A stretch of DNA of 64,000 nucleotides from an uncultured Pontibacter sp. (GCA_947499125.1 CANMMP010000001.1:620001-684000); one strand, 5' to 3'. Shown: positions 36,901 through 45,128, numbered from the stretch's first letter. Program-made: numbers and translations. Notes: generated from the sequence alone by a model not told the origin.

Positions 36901-37511
36901 GTGAAACTCTTGCCCCATAACGCAGCCCCATCTGCCGTACTGTATTTTGTAAGGGAGGTATAAGAATGAGGGGCAGTTCGCATATCAATTACTCTTTTGT
37001 ATGCATAAATTCCTCCTACGTTGTCCAGCTGCATGCTGATTGGGTAGGTATGTGTGGCTGAGTTTATCTGTTTTACCCAGATAATTTGTCCTGTTTCACT
37101 GTCTATCGTTAGTAACAATAAAGTTGATCTGGACTCAAAGTTTACGCTTTCGCCCATCACAACCACTTCCCCTGCTTTAGAAACGGCTATATCTCTTAGT
37201 TCGTCGTGGGTACCTGCACCAAAACTACGAACCCATACCTGCTCTCCTTCAGGCGTGTATTTCACTACAACAATATGTTTCAGGTTGCTGCTGTTAAGGC
37301 TGGTTCCAGCAATGTATACATTACCTTCTTCGTCAAACACCGTCCGCAAATTCAGTTCACTGAGGGCCACACTATGGCCATATTGCCGTGCCCACTCCTG
37401 TTTTACATCCTGGGCAAAGACTTGGTTAGCAGAAAAAAACGTTAGAAATAAAACAGAAAAGAAATAACGCAGCCAGCAACTGCGTTCAGGATTAAGTAAA
37501 AAAGTTTTCAT
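33927..37511 (-). CDS. Type IX secretion substrate with SBBP-type beta-propeller repeats
   Basis: This 1194-residue exported protein has a signal peptide (1-34, ending ANQVFAQ). More than a dozen repeats of about 50 residues follow to about 840, each with a pattern like G-x-xYVTG-x-(S/T) ... KY-x-x-x-(T/D)G-x-x-xW; these match SBBP / WD40-like propeller blades. Next come a PKD domain (about 875-950), a 120-residue beta domain (QFSFNVSYNQNRDTAPQG...) and a type A sorting tail (NYPNTFTDKTIITF ... YDMRGKLVQQLWQG ... KGIYVARL). It is probably a cell-surface or released protein. The blades do not tell a ligand. It has many AASTATA words despite its length in repeats. Confidence 0.9.
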   Translation of the reverse strand: MKTFLLNPERSCWLRYFFSVLFLTFFSANQVFAQDVKQEWARQYGHSVALSELNLRTVFDEEGNVYIAGTSLNSSNLKHIVVVKYTPEGEQVWVRSFGAGTHDELRDIAVSKAGEVVVMGESVNFESRSTLLLLTIDSETGQIIWVKQINSATHTYPISMQLDNVGGIYAYKRVIDMRTAPHSYTSLTKYSTADGAALWGKSFTTSSFFASFSGLAFDDKGDVYITGEKNIPTGTNDTYFVKFDGTEGTVVWEQSYASIGLDRITGFVANSTEGVFITGHKDGEAGVMLVHYAATDGEKLWSKTIVTDGVPVTQTSNLLFDMSGRLYSSGTVGGSNYLIRYHTETGDIMWRAPFAGTIHTLLTDNAGSLYATEVGTGSDYLVAKYDAETGNLLWQIQSEDDNYRDVITDVKVSSSEIYIIGQSTDSEGKEALFVAKHQAADGAQEWKVRQGRLYADDEPESIATDQNGNSYVIANSIVNSIINTALILKYTASGELAWVKNITDRKLTAIALDQEGSVFVTGHSLAADTIYTMRLSQADGAIAWVKKYDGRYKTDRAFGITTNSNGEVYVTGESQDRISTGLITLKYSGATGEEIWRSRMVQPEIVGYPERINYVGKAIALDEAGGVYISGTRSGRHDDFLVVKLNDADGQVVWASSAGTREQLFETANDIVTDNSGGIYVVGGGYDSFTTIKYGAASDSAQWYSRYEGQLPALGLGSANAVTYAPGGVYVTGFVENEGSSTEMVTIKYDPENGEQLWLNHEDEGYGLEIEVDALGGVYVLSQDFTTVKYNATDGSQVWSVKPEISTVRATAMALDDDLNIFVTGTTSSQETGLDILTIKYSQQGDLPCFSPLSVQLSLPPHAVRVGEQVRTTADFGDYVPGEAHNIRWMWGDQSQPSIAYFAAGDSHVTGEHIYTQAGIYKVGLDFSESCLESADENYKQWMVIYDPAAGSVTGGGQLLSLQTSLPWMNQQQNAQFSFNVSYNQNRDTAPQGQTQLNLRQQGVFRSNTIDWLVVRGDQALWQGTGTLNGEGNYGFTASVWDGRGTGANDAGDEIRIRIWDKNAGNALVYDNFETAGDIYDMTNPTSRIVRGQIIIHPINAANITASQQATLYNYPNTFTDKTIITFTAEKAGNYTLGVYDMRGKLVQQLWQGQAKEGQNYSIELDGTSWPKGIYVARLVSKTGSQSIKMLLEK

Positions 37512-37761
37512 AGGTAATAGAGATAAGTGGTACTAAAAATGGATATGACAATGCGGTATTATTAATTACCGCCTGACACCCTATTAATTATACTATACTA
37601 TAAAAATATTATCTAAATTTTAGAGACCTATAAAGGTTGGATTAAGTAAACGGCGAATTTTATAGTGTTAAGCGCATATTTGACCGGGCTAAGAGGAAAT
37701 GAATCTGTACCAGTTATACTTTCCTGCAAATTTTATAACCTGCCAAGTAATCCTGCTACTT
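37512..37761. other. Intergenic leader region
   Basis: No gene. It contains a small hairpin (GCGGTA...TACCGC, 37553-37572) near the start of the minus-strand secreted-protein gene and several AASTATA words. The promoter of that gene should lie here. Confidence 0.4.
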
Positions 37762-37794
37762 TTTCTGCTTTCTGAGAATATGCTTGTATATTTG
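37762..37794 (+). promoter_or_regulatory. Promoter for ybaB-GT2
   Basis: TATATTTG (37787-37794) matches TAnnTTTG fully. A TTTC element lies 21 bases upstream. The start codon follows 57 bases later. Confidence 0.6.
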
Positions 37795-37851
37795 TTAAAC
37801 GGACCTGTTGTACAGAACCGCTCCGTATACTTACCCTAAAACGATAAGACT

Positions 37852-38187
37852 ATGTTTGATATGATGGGCATGATGGGCAAAATGAAAGAAGTCCAGGCCA
37901 AACTGAAAGAAGCGCAAGAAAACCTGCAACATATAACTGTAACTGCCGAGTCGGGTGCCGGCTTAGTAAAAGCCACTGTAAATGGCCAGCGCAAGCTCCT
38001 GAAGATCGAGATAGATGATTCGATACTGAATGCGAACGACCGCGAAATGGTAAACGACCTGGTGGTTGCCGCCGTGAACAATGCCATGCTTACAGCTACT
38101 GAGCGCGCCCAGGAAGAAATGAAAAAGAATACTGAAGGCTTACTCCCAAACATACCAGGTTTAGATTTCGGAAACTTTGGCCTATAA
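37852..38187 (+). CDS. YbaB/EbfC family nucleoid-associated protein
   Basis: A 111-residue DNA-binding protein of the YbaB/EbfC family, which forms tweezer-like dimers and coats the nucleoid. Recognisable parts are MFDMMGMMGKMKEVQAKLKEAQ, the central GLVKATVNGQRKLLKIEID and DLVVAAVNNAMLTATERAQEEM. In many bacteria it sits beside dnaX-recR, but not here. Its last 11 bases overlap the following glycosyltransferase gene, indicating translational coupling. Confidence 0.94.
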   Translation: MFDMMGMMGKMKEVQAKLKEAQENLQHITVTAESGAGLVKATVNGQRKLLKIEIDDSILNANDREMVNDLVVAAVNNAMLTATERAQEEMKKNTEGLLPNIPGLDFGNFGL

Positions 38188-39199
38188 TACCAGCCGCACG
38201 GCTATTGTTATACTTAACTGGAACGGGCAACATTACCTGCAGCAGTTTCTGCCGTCGGTACTGGCAAACAGCCCGGACTGCGACGTTATAGTTGCCGACA
38301 ATGCTTCTTCGGACGGTTCTATACTTTTCCTGGAAGAGCATTTTCCGGAGGTGCGCATTATCAGGCATTCACAGAACTATGGCTTTTGCGAAGGCTATAA
38401 CTTAGCACTGCAACAGGTGGAAGCCGACTATTATGTATTGCTGAACTCGGATGTGGAAGTTACGCCGGGTTGGGTAGAGCCTATAGTTGCCTTGCTGGAT
38501 GCCGACCAAAGTATAGCTGCTTGTCAGCCAAAAATAAACGCACAGCAGCACCCTGACTTTTTAGAACACGCCGGAGCCGCCGGTGGACTGATCGATACGC
38601 TGGGTTACCCCTTTTGCCGTGGCCGCCTTTTTGAAACTGTTGAAGAAGACCGCGGACAGTTTAACGATGTACAGGAGATTTTCTGGGCGACGGGCGCCTG
38701 TATGTTTGTGCGGGCTAACCTATACCATAAACTGGGCGGATTGGAACCTGCTTTTTTTGCCCACATGGAAGAAATAGACCTTTGCTGGCGTGCTAAAAAT
38801 GCCGGTTTCAGGATAATGTACAACGGCAACAGCCAGGTTTATCATGTGGGTGGCGGCACACTGCACAAATCGAATCCGCGCAAAACGTACCTGAACTTCC
38901 GGAATGGGCTGGCATTGCTTTACAAGAACTTACCTGGCTCAGAACTGATACCAACTATCGTGCTACGCATTTTAATGGATTGGCTGGCAGCTTTCAGGAT
39001 GTTGGTGGCGGGGCAAACAAAAGATGCACGCGCCGTGCTGGATGCCCATGCTGATGTGCTGCGAAACAGCAGTTACTGGCGCAAACAACGTAAAGCGCAG
39101 CAACCTAAAGGCAATTTTACCCGGATGGCTGGCGTTTACAAAGGCAGTATTGTGTGGGAATATTTTGTGCGGCAAAAGCGTACCATGCAGGAATTATAG
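38177..39199 (+). CDS. Family 2 glycosyltransferase
   Basis: This 340-residue protein transfers a sugar from a nucleotide donor to a glycan or lipid acceptor. It has the GT-A fold: IVILNWNGQHYLQQFLPSVL, DVIVADNASSDGS (nucleotide-binding), LLNSDVEV (the DxD-like metal site) and MEEIDLCWRAKNAGF (the ED/QxxRW-like acceptor motif). A hydrophobic stretch near 265-280 may bind the membrane. It resembles rhamnosyltransferase-like GT2 proteins. The start is TTG at 38177, inside ybaB; no ATG precedes the first conserved strand. It overlaps the convergent PspC gene by six bases at the end. Confidence 0.9.
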   Translation: MAYNTSRTAIVILNWNGQHYLQQFLPSVLANSPDCDVIVADNASSDGSILFLEEHFPEVRIIRHSQNYGFCEGYNLALQQVEADYYVLLNSDVEVTPGWVEPIVALLDADQSIAACQPKINAQQHPDFLEHAGAAGGLIDTLGYPFCRGRLFETVEEDRGQFNDVQEIFWATGACMFVRANLYHKLGGLEPAFFAHMEEIDLCWRAKNAGFRIMYNGNSQVYHVGGGTLHKSNPRKTYLNFRNGLALLYKNLPGSELIPTIVLRILMDWLAAFRMLVAGQTKDARAVLDAHADVLRNSSYWRKQRKAQQPKGNFTRMAGVYKGSIVWEYFVRQKRTMQEL

Positions 39200-39412
39200 G
39201 TCCCAAACGGTGCTACGCTCGCGACGAAGGCTTTTTTGTACGTTCATCCAGAAGGCCAGCATCAGGTAAAGTATAACCGGCGACCCCATAGTAAGGAAAG
39301 AAACATAGATAAAAGACAGGCGAATGCTGCTGCTGGCGATGCCGAGTTTTTCGCCCAGCATCGTACACACGCCAAAGGCCTGAGATTCGATAAAATACTG
39401 GATTCGTTTCAT
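39194..39412 (-). CDS. PspC domain protein
   Basis: A 72-residue small membrane protein of the PspC family. RIQYFIESQAFGVCTMLGEKLG is the family start and one to two hydrophobic segments follow (FIYVSFLTMGSPVILYLMLAFW). PspC relatives sense or buffer membrane stress. No PspA or PspB is nearby. I chose ATG at 39412; another in-frame ATG lies two codons upstream (39418). The stop codon overlaps the end of the convergent GT2 gene. Confidence 0.85.
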   Translation of the reverse strand: MKRIQYFIESQAFGVCTMLGEKLGIASSSIRLSFIYVSFLTMGSPVILYLMLAFWMNVQKSLRRERSTVWDL

Positions 39413-39542
39413 GAGCATTCTTTTAAGTCTATAAAATTAAGGTATTTACTAATTTCATCAAAATGCGCCGTGCAATCAGGTTAAAGATAAACGGCAAAAA
39501 TAGGTTCTGTTGTACTTTTACGAACAAACTTTATAATCAGCT

Positions 39543-41321
39543 ATGCTCTGTTACAAAAAAAAGACGGCCCTTGTCTTAACCTATACCCTGCTTATAGCCT
39601 TTTTAGTGGGTAGCTGTACGCTACCAAAAATGGTAAGGCTGGCAAAAAAACAGGAAATAACGGTGCAGCCCAGCCCGCTTGTTGCCAATGGCCAGGATGT
39701 GGTCTTCGACCTGAAAGTATCTTTGCCGCCTAACATTATTAAGGATGGTTATAGGTATAAAATGGACGTGTACTACGAGTACGGCGAGCAGCAGCGCGAG
39801 CAGATCGGGGCCATTAATTTTGAGTTTGGCGAGTTTTTGTACGAGCGCGGCTGGCCAACTATAAGCAAACAATTCTCTTTTCCATATTCTCCTAAAAAAA
39901 ATAAAGGCGCTTTGTATGTGCAGGGCATGGCCATAAACAAGGAGAATAAAGATGTAAAGTATAGCGAGCCCGTTCAGATCGCCACCGGCCTGATCACAAC
40001 GCCCATGCTGATGGTGCGCAACAACGAAATACTTTTCACTCCTGATAACTATGCCAGCGAAGCCGACCAGCCGGCAAAACTTACCTTTTATTTCGGGGAG
40101 AATAACGCTACGCTGCGCAGCCACCTGGGCTCGAACCTGACCGTGCTGGACCAGTATATTGCTGATAATGTTGCGAAACAAACGGTAACTATAACGGCTT
40201 CCCAATCCCCGGACGAGACAAAGGAAGTAGCTGCCAAACGCCTTGCTGCCGTAGAAAAATATTACCGTGAGCGCCTGGGCGTGCTGGATTACAGCAACAA
40301 AAAAGTAACTATAAATACACTGCCTGTTAAAAGCACCTGGGAGCAGCTTATCACAAAAATAAAAGCTTCGGCACTGCCAAAGCCGGTGGTGCAGGAGGTT
40401 GTAAGTATAGCCGGCAGCAACCAGACCGATAAGCAGAAACACGAAGCACTGCAGCAAACCGCCGCCCAGGAATACCTGGAACTGTACGTATATCCTGCCC
40501 TGCGCTTTTCCGAAGTAACAATAGACTATAAACGCGACAAAAAAGCGGATTACGAGCTATACTTGTTAGCCAGGAAAATAGCGGAGGAAAAAGCGCCTGC
40601 CGACATGCTGACCGAAGAGGAACTACAGCATGCAGCAACACTTACACCTTTACTCGCCGAGAAAAAACAGATTTACGAAGCCGCAGTAAAAACCACAAAT
40701 AAATGGCCTGCCTACCATAACCTGGGCAAAGTATACGTAGAGATGGCCCGCAAAGAATACCGTACAAAAGCGAAACAGGCGCTGCTGGCCAAAGCGATAC
40801 ACAACCTGACCTATGCAGGTTTTCGGAACCCGAGTGCTCCGGTATACTATAGTCTGGCAAGCGCCTACCACGTGCGCGGCGATAAGCTGGAGGCGCTGCA
40901 GTACTACGATTATGCTATAAAACTGGGAGGCAACCCGGATGAGCTGCACCGTATCTTTGCCGATAAAGCGGCTCTTGAAATCGAAATTGGCCAGTTTGAT
41001 GATGCCATAGAAAGCCTGAAATATTCGGGAAACAGCTACCAGACACAGATGAACCTGGGCCTGAGCTACCTCCTGAAGGAAAACTACGAAGGTGCACAGG
41101 AATATTACCTGCAAGCCCTTGACCTGAAACCGAACGATGCCCTGGCCAACTATAGCCTGGCCGTGATTGCTGCCCGCACTAAAAACGAGCAAATGCTTAC
41201 TTCGCACCTGCGCCAGGCCATCCGATCAGACAACAGTTATACTTTAAAAGCCATCGAGGATATGGAGTTTGACGCTTACCGCAACCAACCGGCTTATAAA
41301 GATGCTTTCAAGGCAATGTAA
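39543..41321 (+). CDS. TPR lipoprotein with OmpA-like middle region
   Basis: A 592-residue lipoprotein: lipobox LVGSC with Cys25. Residues 30-170 are beta-rich. Residues about 175-270 resemble an OmpA-type peptidoglycan-binding region (TITASQSPDETKEVAAKRLA, then YYRERLGV). From about 375 on there are at least five tetratricopeptide repeats (WPAYHNLGKVYVEMAR, APVYYSLASAYHVRGDKLEA, QTQMNLGLSYLLKENYEGAQ). It is likely anchored in the outer membrane facing the periplasm. It may be an accessory of surface secretion or envelope assembly; the partner is unknown. Confidence 0.82.
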   Translation: MLCYKKKTALVLTYTLLIAFLVGSCTLPKMVRLAKKQEITVQPSPLVANGQDVVFDLKVSLPPNIIKDGYRYKMDVYYEYGEQQREQIGAINFEFGEFLYERGWPTISKQFSFPYSPKKNKGALYVQGMAINKENKDVKYSEPVQIATGLITTPMLMVRNNEILFTPDNYASEADQPAKLTFYFGENNATLRSHLGSNLTVLDQYIADNVAKQTVTITASQSPDETKEVAAKRLAAVEKYYRERLGVLDYSNKKVTINTLPVKSTWEQLITKIKASALPKPVVQEVVSIAGSNQTDKQKHEALQQTAAQEYLELYVYPALRFSEVTIDYKRDKKADYELYLLARKIAEEKAPADMLTEEELQHAATLTPLLAEKKQIYEAAVKTTNKWPAYHNLGKVYVEMARKEYRTKAKQALLAKAIHNLTYAGFRNPSAPVYYSLASAYHVRGDKLEALQYYDYAIKLGGNPDELHRIFADKAALEIEIGQFDDAIESLKYSGNSYQTQMNLGLSYLLKENYEGAQEYYLQALDLKPNDALANYSLAVIAARTKNEQMLTSHLRQAIRSDNSYTLKAIEDMEFDAYRNQPAYKDAFKAM

Positions 41322-41333
41322 GGGCTGCTTTGG

Positions 41334-41364
41334 TTTGTAAATTGGCAGACTTATCTTAATTTTA
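41334..41364 (+). promoter_or_regulatory. Promoter for pdhB
   Basis: TTTG is followed by exactly 19 bases and then TAATTTTA, one base off TAnnTTTG. The spacing is ideal for the Bacteroidota housekeeping sigma factor. Confidence 0.65.
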
Positions 41365-41392
41365 CCGCCACAACCGAGATTATCATTTTTAT

Positions 41393-42376
41393 ATGAGAAG
41401 TATACAGTTTAGAGAAGCCCTTCGCGAAGCCATGTCGGAGGAAATGCGCCGCGATGAAAGCGTATTCCTGATGGGCGAAGAAGTGGCTCAATATAATGGA
41501 GCTTACAAAGTTAGCCAGGGCATGCTGGACGAGTTTGGTCCGGAGCGTATTATTGATACTCCTATTGCCGAGCTTGGCTTTGCTGGTATTGGTGTAGGCG
41601 CATCTATGAACGGCCTGCGCCCTATCATAGAGTTCATGACGTTCAACTTCTCGCTGGTTGCCATCGACCAGGTAATAAACTCAGCCGCTAAAATGATGTC
41701 GATGTCAGGTGGCCAGTACTCTTGCCCTATGGTTTTCCGTGGGCCAACTGGTAGCGCCGGCATGCTGTCGTCGCAGCACTCTCAGAACTTCGAGAACTGG
41801 TATGCCAACACGCCTGGTTTAAAGGTAGTAGTTCCATCTAACCCTTACGATGCAAAAGGTTTGATGAAGTCTGCGATCCGTGACAACGACCCGGTTATCT
41901 TTATGGAATCGGAGCAGATGTATGGCGATAAAGGCGAAGTGCCTGAAGAAGAATACCTGATCCCGATCGGTGTGGCTGATATCAAGCGCGAAGGTTCTGA
42001 TGTAACTATCGTTTCGTTTGGTAAGATGATGAAAGTGGCACTTGCTGCCGCTGAAGAACTGGCCAAAGATGGTGTGAACGCTGAAGTGATTGACCTTCGC
42101 ACTGTTCGCCCTATCGACTATAAAACGCTGATAGAGTCTGTTAAAAAGACGAACCGCATGGTGGTGGTAGAAGAAGCATGGCCATTGGCTTCCATCTCAG
42201 CAGAACTGGCTTACCATATCCAGAGCAACGCTTTTGATTATATGGATGCTCCTGTAAAGCGTGTTACCTGCCGCGACGTTCCGCTTCCTTATGCGCCCAC
42301 ACTTATCGAGGCTTCGCTTCCTAACGTAGAGCGTACCATTGAAGCCGTAAAACAAGTAATGTATAAAAAAGCATAA
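41393..42376 (+). CDS. pdhB: Pyruvate dehydrogenase E1 component, beta subunit
   Basis: This is half of the thiamine-diphosphate E1 that decarboxylates pyruvate for acetyl-CoA formation. The 327 residues show MRSIQFREALREAMSEEMRR, MGEEVAQYNGAYKVSQG, TPIAELGFAGIGVGA (with the Glu that activates TPP), RGPTGSAGMLSSQHSQ and a transketolase C domain (DVTIVSFGKMMKVALAAAEE; VVVEEAWPLASISAE). The alpha subunit, E2 and E3 are not adjacent. Unlinked E1-beta genes are common in Cytophagales. Confidence 0.95.
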   Translation: MRSIQFREALREAMSEEMRRDESVFLMGEEVAQYNGAYKVSQGMLDEFGPERIIDTPIAELGFAGIGVGASMNGLRPIIEFMTFNFSLVAIDQVINSAAKMMSMSGGQYSCPMVFRGPTGSAGMLSSQHSQNFENWYANTPGLKVVVPSNPYDAKGLMKSAIRDNDPVIFMESEQMYGDKGEVPEEEYLIPIGVADIKREGSDVTIVSFGKMMKVALAAAEELAKDGVNAEVIDLRTVRPIDYKTLIESVKKTNRMVVVEEAWPLASISAELAYHIQSNAFDYMDAPVKRVTCRDVPLPYAPTLIEASLPNVERTIEAVKQVMYKKA

Positions 42377-42395
42377 TCAGCTTTAAACCCTGATA

Positions 42396-42428
42396 CAAAA
42401 GGCGGCCTATTCCGGGTCGCCTTTTTCT
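42396..42428 (+). terminator. Terminator of pdhB (overlaps yihY 3' end)
   Basis: AAAAGGCGGCC pairs with GGGTCGCCTTTT and is followed by a run of T with one C. The downstream arm lies within the last codons of the convergent yihY-like gene. Confidence 0.75.
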
Positions 42429-43363
42429 TTTTCTTTCACTTCTGTTTTGCCTGTTTCCGGGTCCATCTCTACTTCCTGCAACTTTACTTTTACGGCTGTG
42501 TCGTCGGGCTGAATGCCCTGGTCGTGCACCCGCGAATATACTTGTGTAAACTCGGCGCCAAACAATAAAATTATCGCTGAATAGTATACCCACACCAATA
42601 TAAGCACCAGCGAGCCTGCTGCGCCATAGGTATCAGAAAGCGGGTCGTGCTGAAAGTAAATGTTAAGGATATATTTACCCAGCACAAACAGAACCGCTGT
42701 TACCAGGGATCCTACCCATACGTTCTTCCAGCGTATTTTGGCATCGGGTAGCACCCGGTAAATGGCGGCAAAAATGACTGTGCTTATAATTATAGAGAAC
42801 AGCATATTACCTATCGTTATAAAGTAGATCGCGACCCCGGAAAACTGGTTCCGCATAAAATCATAGATAATACTGAGTACCACCTCCACCGAGAGCGAGA
42901 CTAGCAGCAGGAAACCCATACTTATTACCATCGCCAGCGAAAGCACACGCCCGATCAACAATTTCAGCCAGCCTTTCTCAACTTTTGCCTTCACTTCCCA
43001 CATGGCATTAAGAGAATCCTGCAGGGCTACAAAAACAGTTGTTGCCGAAAAGATCATAGTAGCCACTCCTACTATAGTACCTATAGTTGAAGCGTCAGAA
43101 ATGGCGGCATTCTCAATTATACTTTGGAATTGTTCTGCGCTTTTACGGCCAACTATACCTCCTAATTGGTTTACCACTTCGCCTTTCACGGCTTCCTGCC
43201 CAAAAGCAGCCCCGGCAATACGAATGGTGATAATAAGTACAGCCGGTAACGAGAATATGGTATAAAAACCGATGATGGCCGCATAATCCAGCGGATTATC
43301 ATCAATAAATTCTTTAAAAGTCTGTTTGGTTATCTGCCAGGTGGAGGCAATTCGTTTATTCAT
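42407..43363 (-). CDS. YihY/BrkB family membrane protein
   Basis: An integral membrane protein of 318 residues with about six membrane helices. Family signatures include LDYAAIIGFYTIFSLPAVLIITI at the N-terminus (usually AALAYYTLFSLAP) and YSAIILLFGAEFTQVYSRVH at the end of the last helix. A charged tail (Glu/Lys) follows. Older annotation as ribonuclease BN or virulence factor BrkB is not well supported; a transport or envelope role is likely. The gene is convergent with pdhB. Confidence 0.9.
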   Translation of the reverse strand: MNKRIASTWQITKQTFKEFIDDNPLDYAAIIGFYTIFSLPAVLIITIRIAGAAFGQEAVKGEVVNQLGGIVGRKSAEQFQSIIENAAISDASTIGTIVGVATMIFSATTVFVALQDSLNAMWEVKAKVEKGWLKLLIGRVLSLAMVISMGFLLLVSLSVEVVLSIIYDFMRNQFSGVAIYFITIGNMLFSIIISTVIFAAIYRVLPDAKIRWKNVWVGSLVTAVLFVLGKYILNIYFQHDPLSDTYGAAGSLVLILVWVYYSAIILLFGAEFTQVYSRVHDQGIQPDDTAVKVKLQEVEMDPETGKTEVKEKEKGDPE

Positions 43364-43511
43364 GTGCTTATACTTAAACCTGATAATAACAGCTATTCAT
43401 CAGCTGCCGGCAAAACAGGTATAGGTACGGAGATTTATAGTTTGTTGATGTGTTAGAGCGGATTGGGTTGACTTTATAGTTGCTTTTGCTCTATAAACCT
43501 TCTTCTACTCT

Positions 43512-43604
43512 TTCAGATTTGTAATCTGAAAGTATAATAACTGCGGATTTGTAATCCGCTTTGAAACGGCTGAGCTATGATTTAGAAAGCGGATTACAAA
43601 TCCG
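43512..43604. repeat. Three GGATTTGTAATCC-type palindromes
   Basis: TTCAGATTTGTAATCTGAA (43512-43530), GCGGATTTGTAATCCGC (43543-43559) and the inverted GCGGATTACAAATCCG (43589-43604). The last two can pair with each other or fold alone. They fill the 280-base gap between the yihY-like gene and the next membrane protein, where nothing else was found. Confidence 0.85.
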
Positions 43605-43643
43605 AAACAGCGGGAAGAGCAGGAGAACAGCGGAAGATGAACT

Positions 43644-44261
43644 TTAGGAATTTAGCTTTAACTCCTTTAGGCGGCTCCATTCATCTTGTTTGGACAAGCC
43701 TAAAACTTCAACAGTGTGCAAGTAGCTAATTTTATCTTTTAAATAGTATTCTAATATAACTTCTTCTATTTCTCTGAACTCATATTCATCTAACTTCTGG
43801 AATCTCGTTTTTATGATTTGTTTGTCTTTTAGGAATAAAACCAACGTGTTGTCAACACCTTGCGAGAAGGAGTCTTCAAATTTTTCACTTAGACCTCTTG
43901 TCCAATGTTCATATCCAAGCCAATCTATCCCTTCAAATTCTATGTTCCAGATATCATCTAAAGGGTAAATCTTATCTGCAATTATTATCGCATCATTTCT
44001 GAAAACGATATGCCCTTCCAGTTTTCCTTTTAGAGGTTTGTAAGAATTCCTTACTGTCAAACTTAATGCAACCCAATACACAAATGGAAGTATTGGAGCG
44101 AATAATAAGGCTTTAAAAGCCGGATGAGACTCTGATACACCAAACAAGAACTTAAGAATTAATACAAGAAGTACAACAGCTAAAATAAAGGCGTAGCTTC
44201 TATAAGTTCTGGTCCAGTAAAAGGAATAAGGTTTGTAAATAGAGAACTTCTTCACGAACAA
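43644..44261 (-). CDS. Membrane protein, unknown
   Basis: About 205 residues, with two membrane helices near the N-terminus (SYAFILAVVLLVLILKFLF and FKALLFAPILPFVYWVALSL). A cytoplasmic-type domain follows, with strands such as GHIVFRNDAIIIADKIYPLDDI, reminiscent of small PH-like membrane-associated domains, and a helical tail. No family is recognised. There is no ATG at the start; TTG at 44261 or GTG two codons later are the options. It starts about ten bases after the methyltransferase stop, so the two are likely co-transcribed. It is slightly more AT-rich than its neighbours. Confidence 0.7.
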   Translation of the reverse strand: MFVKKFSIYKPYSFYWTRTYRSYAFILAVVLLVLILKFLFGVSESHPAFKALLFAPILPFVYWVALSLTVRNSYKPLKGKLEGHIVFRNDAIIIADKIYPLDDIWNIEFEGIDWLGYEHWTRGLSEKFEDSFSQGVDNTLVLFLKDKQIIKTRFQKLDEYEFREIEEVILEYYLKDKISYLHTVEVLGLSKQDEWSRLKELKLNS

Positions 44262-44270
44262 AGTATAAAT

Positions 44271-44984
44271 CTACTCCTGCAAAGTCAATTTGGCCAGGTA
44301 ATTTCCGTTTTCGCCTTCGTATAGCACTTCCATGGCAAAGCCGTGTTCTTCGGCGTATTGCTCCAGTAAGCTGGCATCAATAAAAAGCCATTTAAACTTG
44401 CCGCTTTCGTGGGTTTTGTAGCGCATATTATACTCCACTTCTCCATAATAGCCTGCATTCAGGTCTAAAAGCACCGAGCCATCCTCATCCTCATACATGT
44501 ATAAAATGTCCGACGATTCTAAAAGTATCTGTCCGCCCGGGTTAAGAATGGTTTTAGCGTGCACCAAAAACTTGTACAAGCCAAACAGGTCGCCTACTAT
44601 ACCAATGCCGTTCATCAGCATCAGCAGGGTATCGTATTTCTGGTTCTGCAATGTGTTCACATCAGCCAGTTGCACATCATTCACGCCACGCTGTTTTAAT
44701 GCCTCCACAGCCCCCTCCGAAATATCGATAGCGGTAACCTGCTGGCCGCGTTCCTGCAACAGCAAACTATGGCAACCGGCACCGGCACCAACATCAAGTA
44801 CATGCCCACGGCATTCCTGCAAAGCGATCGTTTCAAGCTCGGGCATTTCCTCCTCCTGCCTGAAAAGGTAATCTACAGGTATAAAATCATCATCAGCCAG
44901 GTTACATGCCACAGTTATATTTCCTGTTTTTTTCCCGGCGAGGTAATCAAGCACAGCTGCTCCTATAGGGTCATTCTTAATCAT
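44271..44984 (-). CDS. Class I SAM-dependent methyltransferase
   Basis: The 237-residue protein has the Rossmann-type SAM-binding core. Motif I is VLDVGAGAGCHSLLLQERG, the acidic loop is VTAIDISEGAV, and TLLMLMNGIGIV plus LNPGGQILLESSDILYMYED are motifs post-I to III. The N-terminal 55 residues are a cap. The substrate cannot be told. It is the first gene of a likely two-gene unit with the membrane protein downstream. Confidence 0.9.
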   Translation of the reverse strand: MIKNDPIGAAVLDYLAGKKTGNITVACNLADDDFIPVDYLFRQEEEMPELETIALQECRGHVLDVGAGAGCHSLLLQERGQQVTAIDISEGAVEALKQRGVNDVQLADVNTLQNQKYDTLLMLMNGIGIVGDLFGLYKFLVHAKTILNPGGQILLESSDILYMYEDEDGSVLLDLNAGYYGEVEYNMRYKTHESGKFKWLFIDASLLEQYAEEHGFAMEVLYEGENGNYLAKLTLQE

Positions 44985-45128
44985 AAGCTTCTATCGCGAA
45001 TATCAAATGTCGGCAGTTTTTTGATTTTATAAAACACTTTTTTGAACAATACTAATTATAGTTATAACACAATACTATATTACCACACTAACAATCAGTA
45101 CGTTAACCAAAAATATTTTATAACACAT

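Noticed and set aside
39621..41207. Frames of 278 and 185 residues opposite the TPR lipoprotein
   Set aside because: Antisense shadows with unusual composition; the plus strand carries a lipobox and TPRs.
43512..43604. A possible CRISPR-like array
   Set aside because: The three palindromes are of unequal spacing, differ in orientation, and have no regular spacers; no cas gene is in the window.
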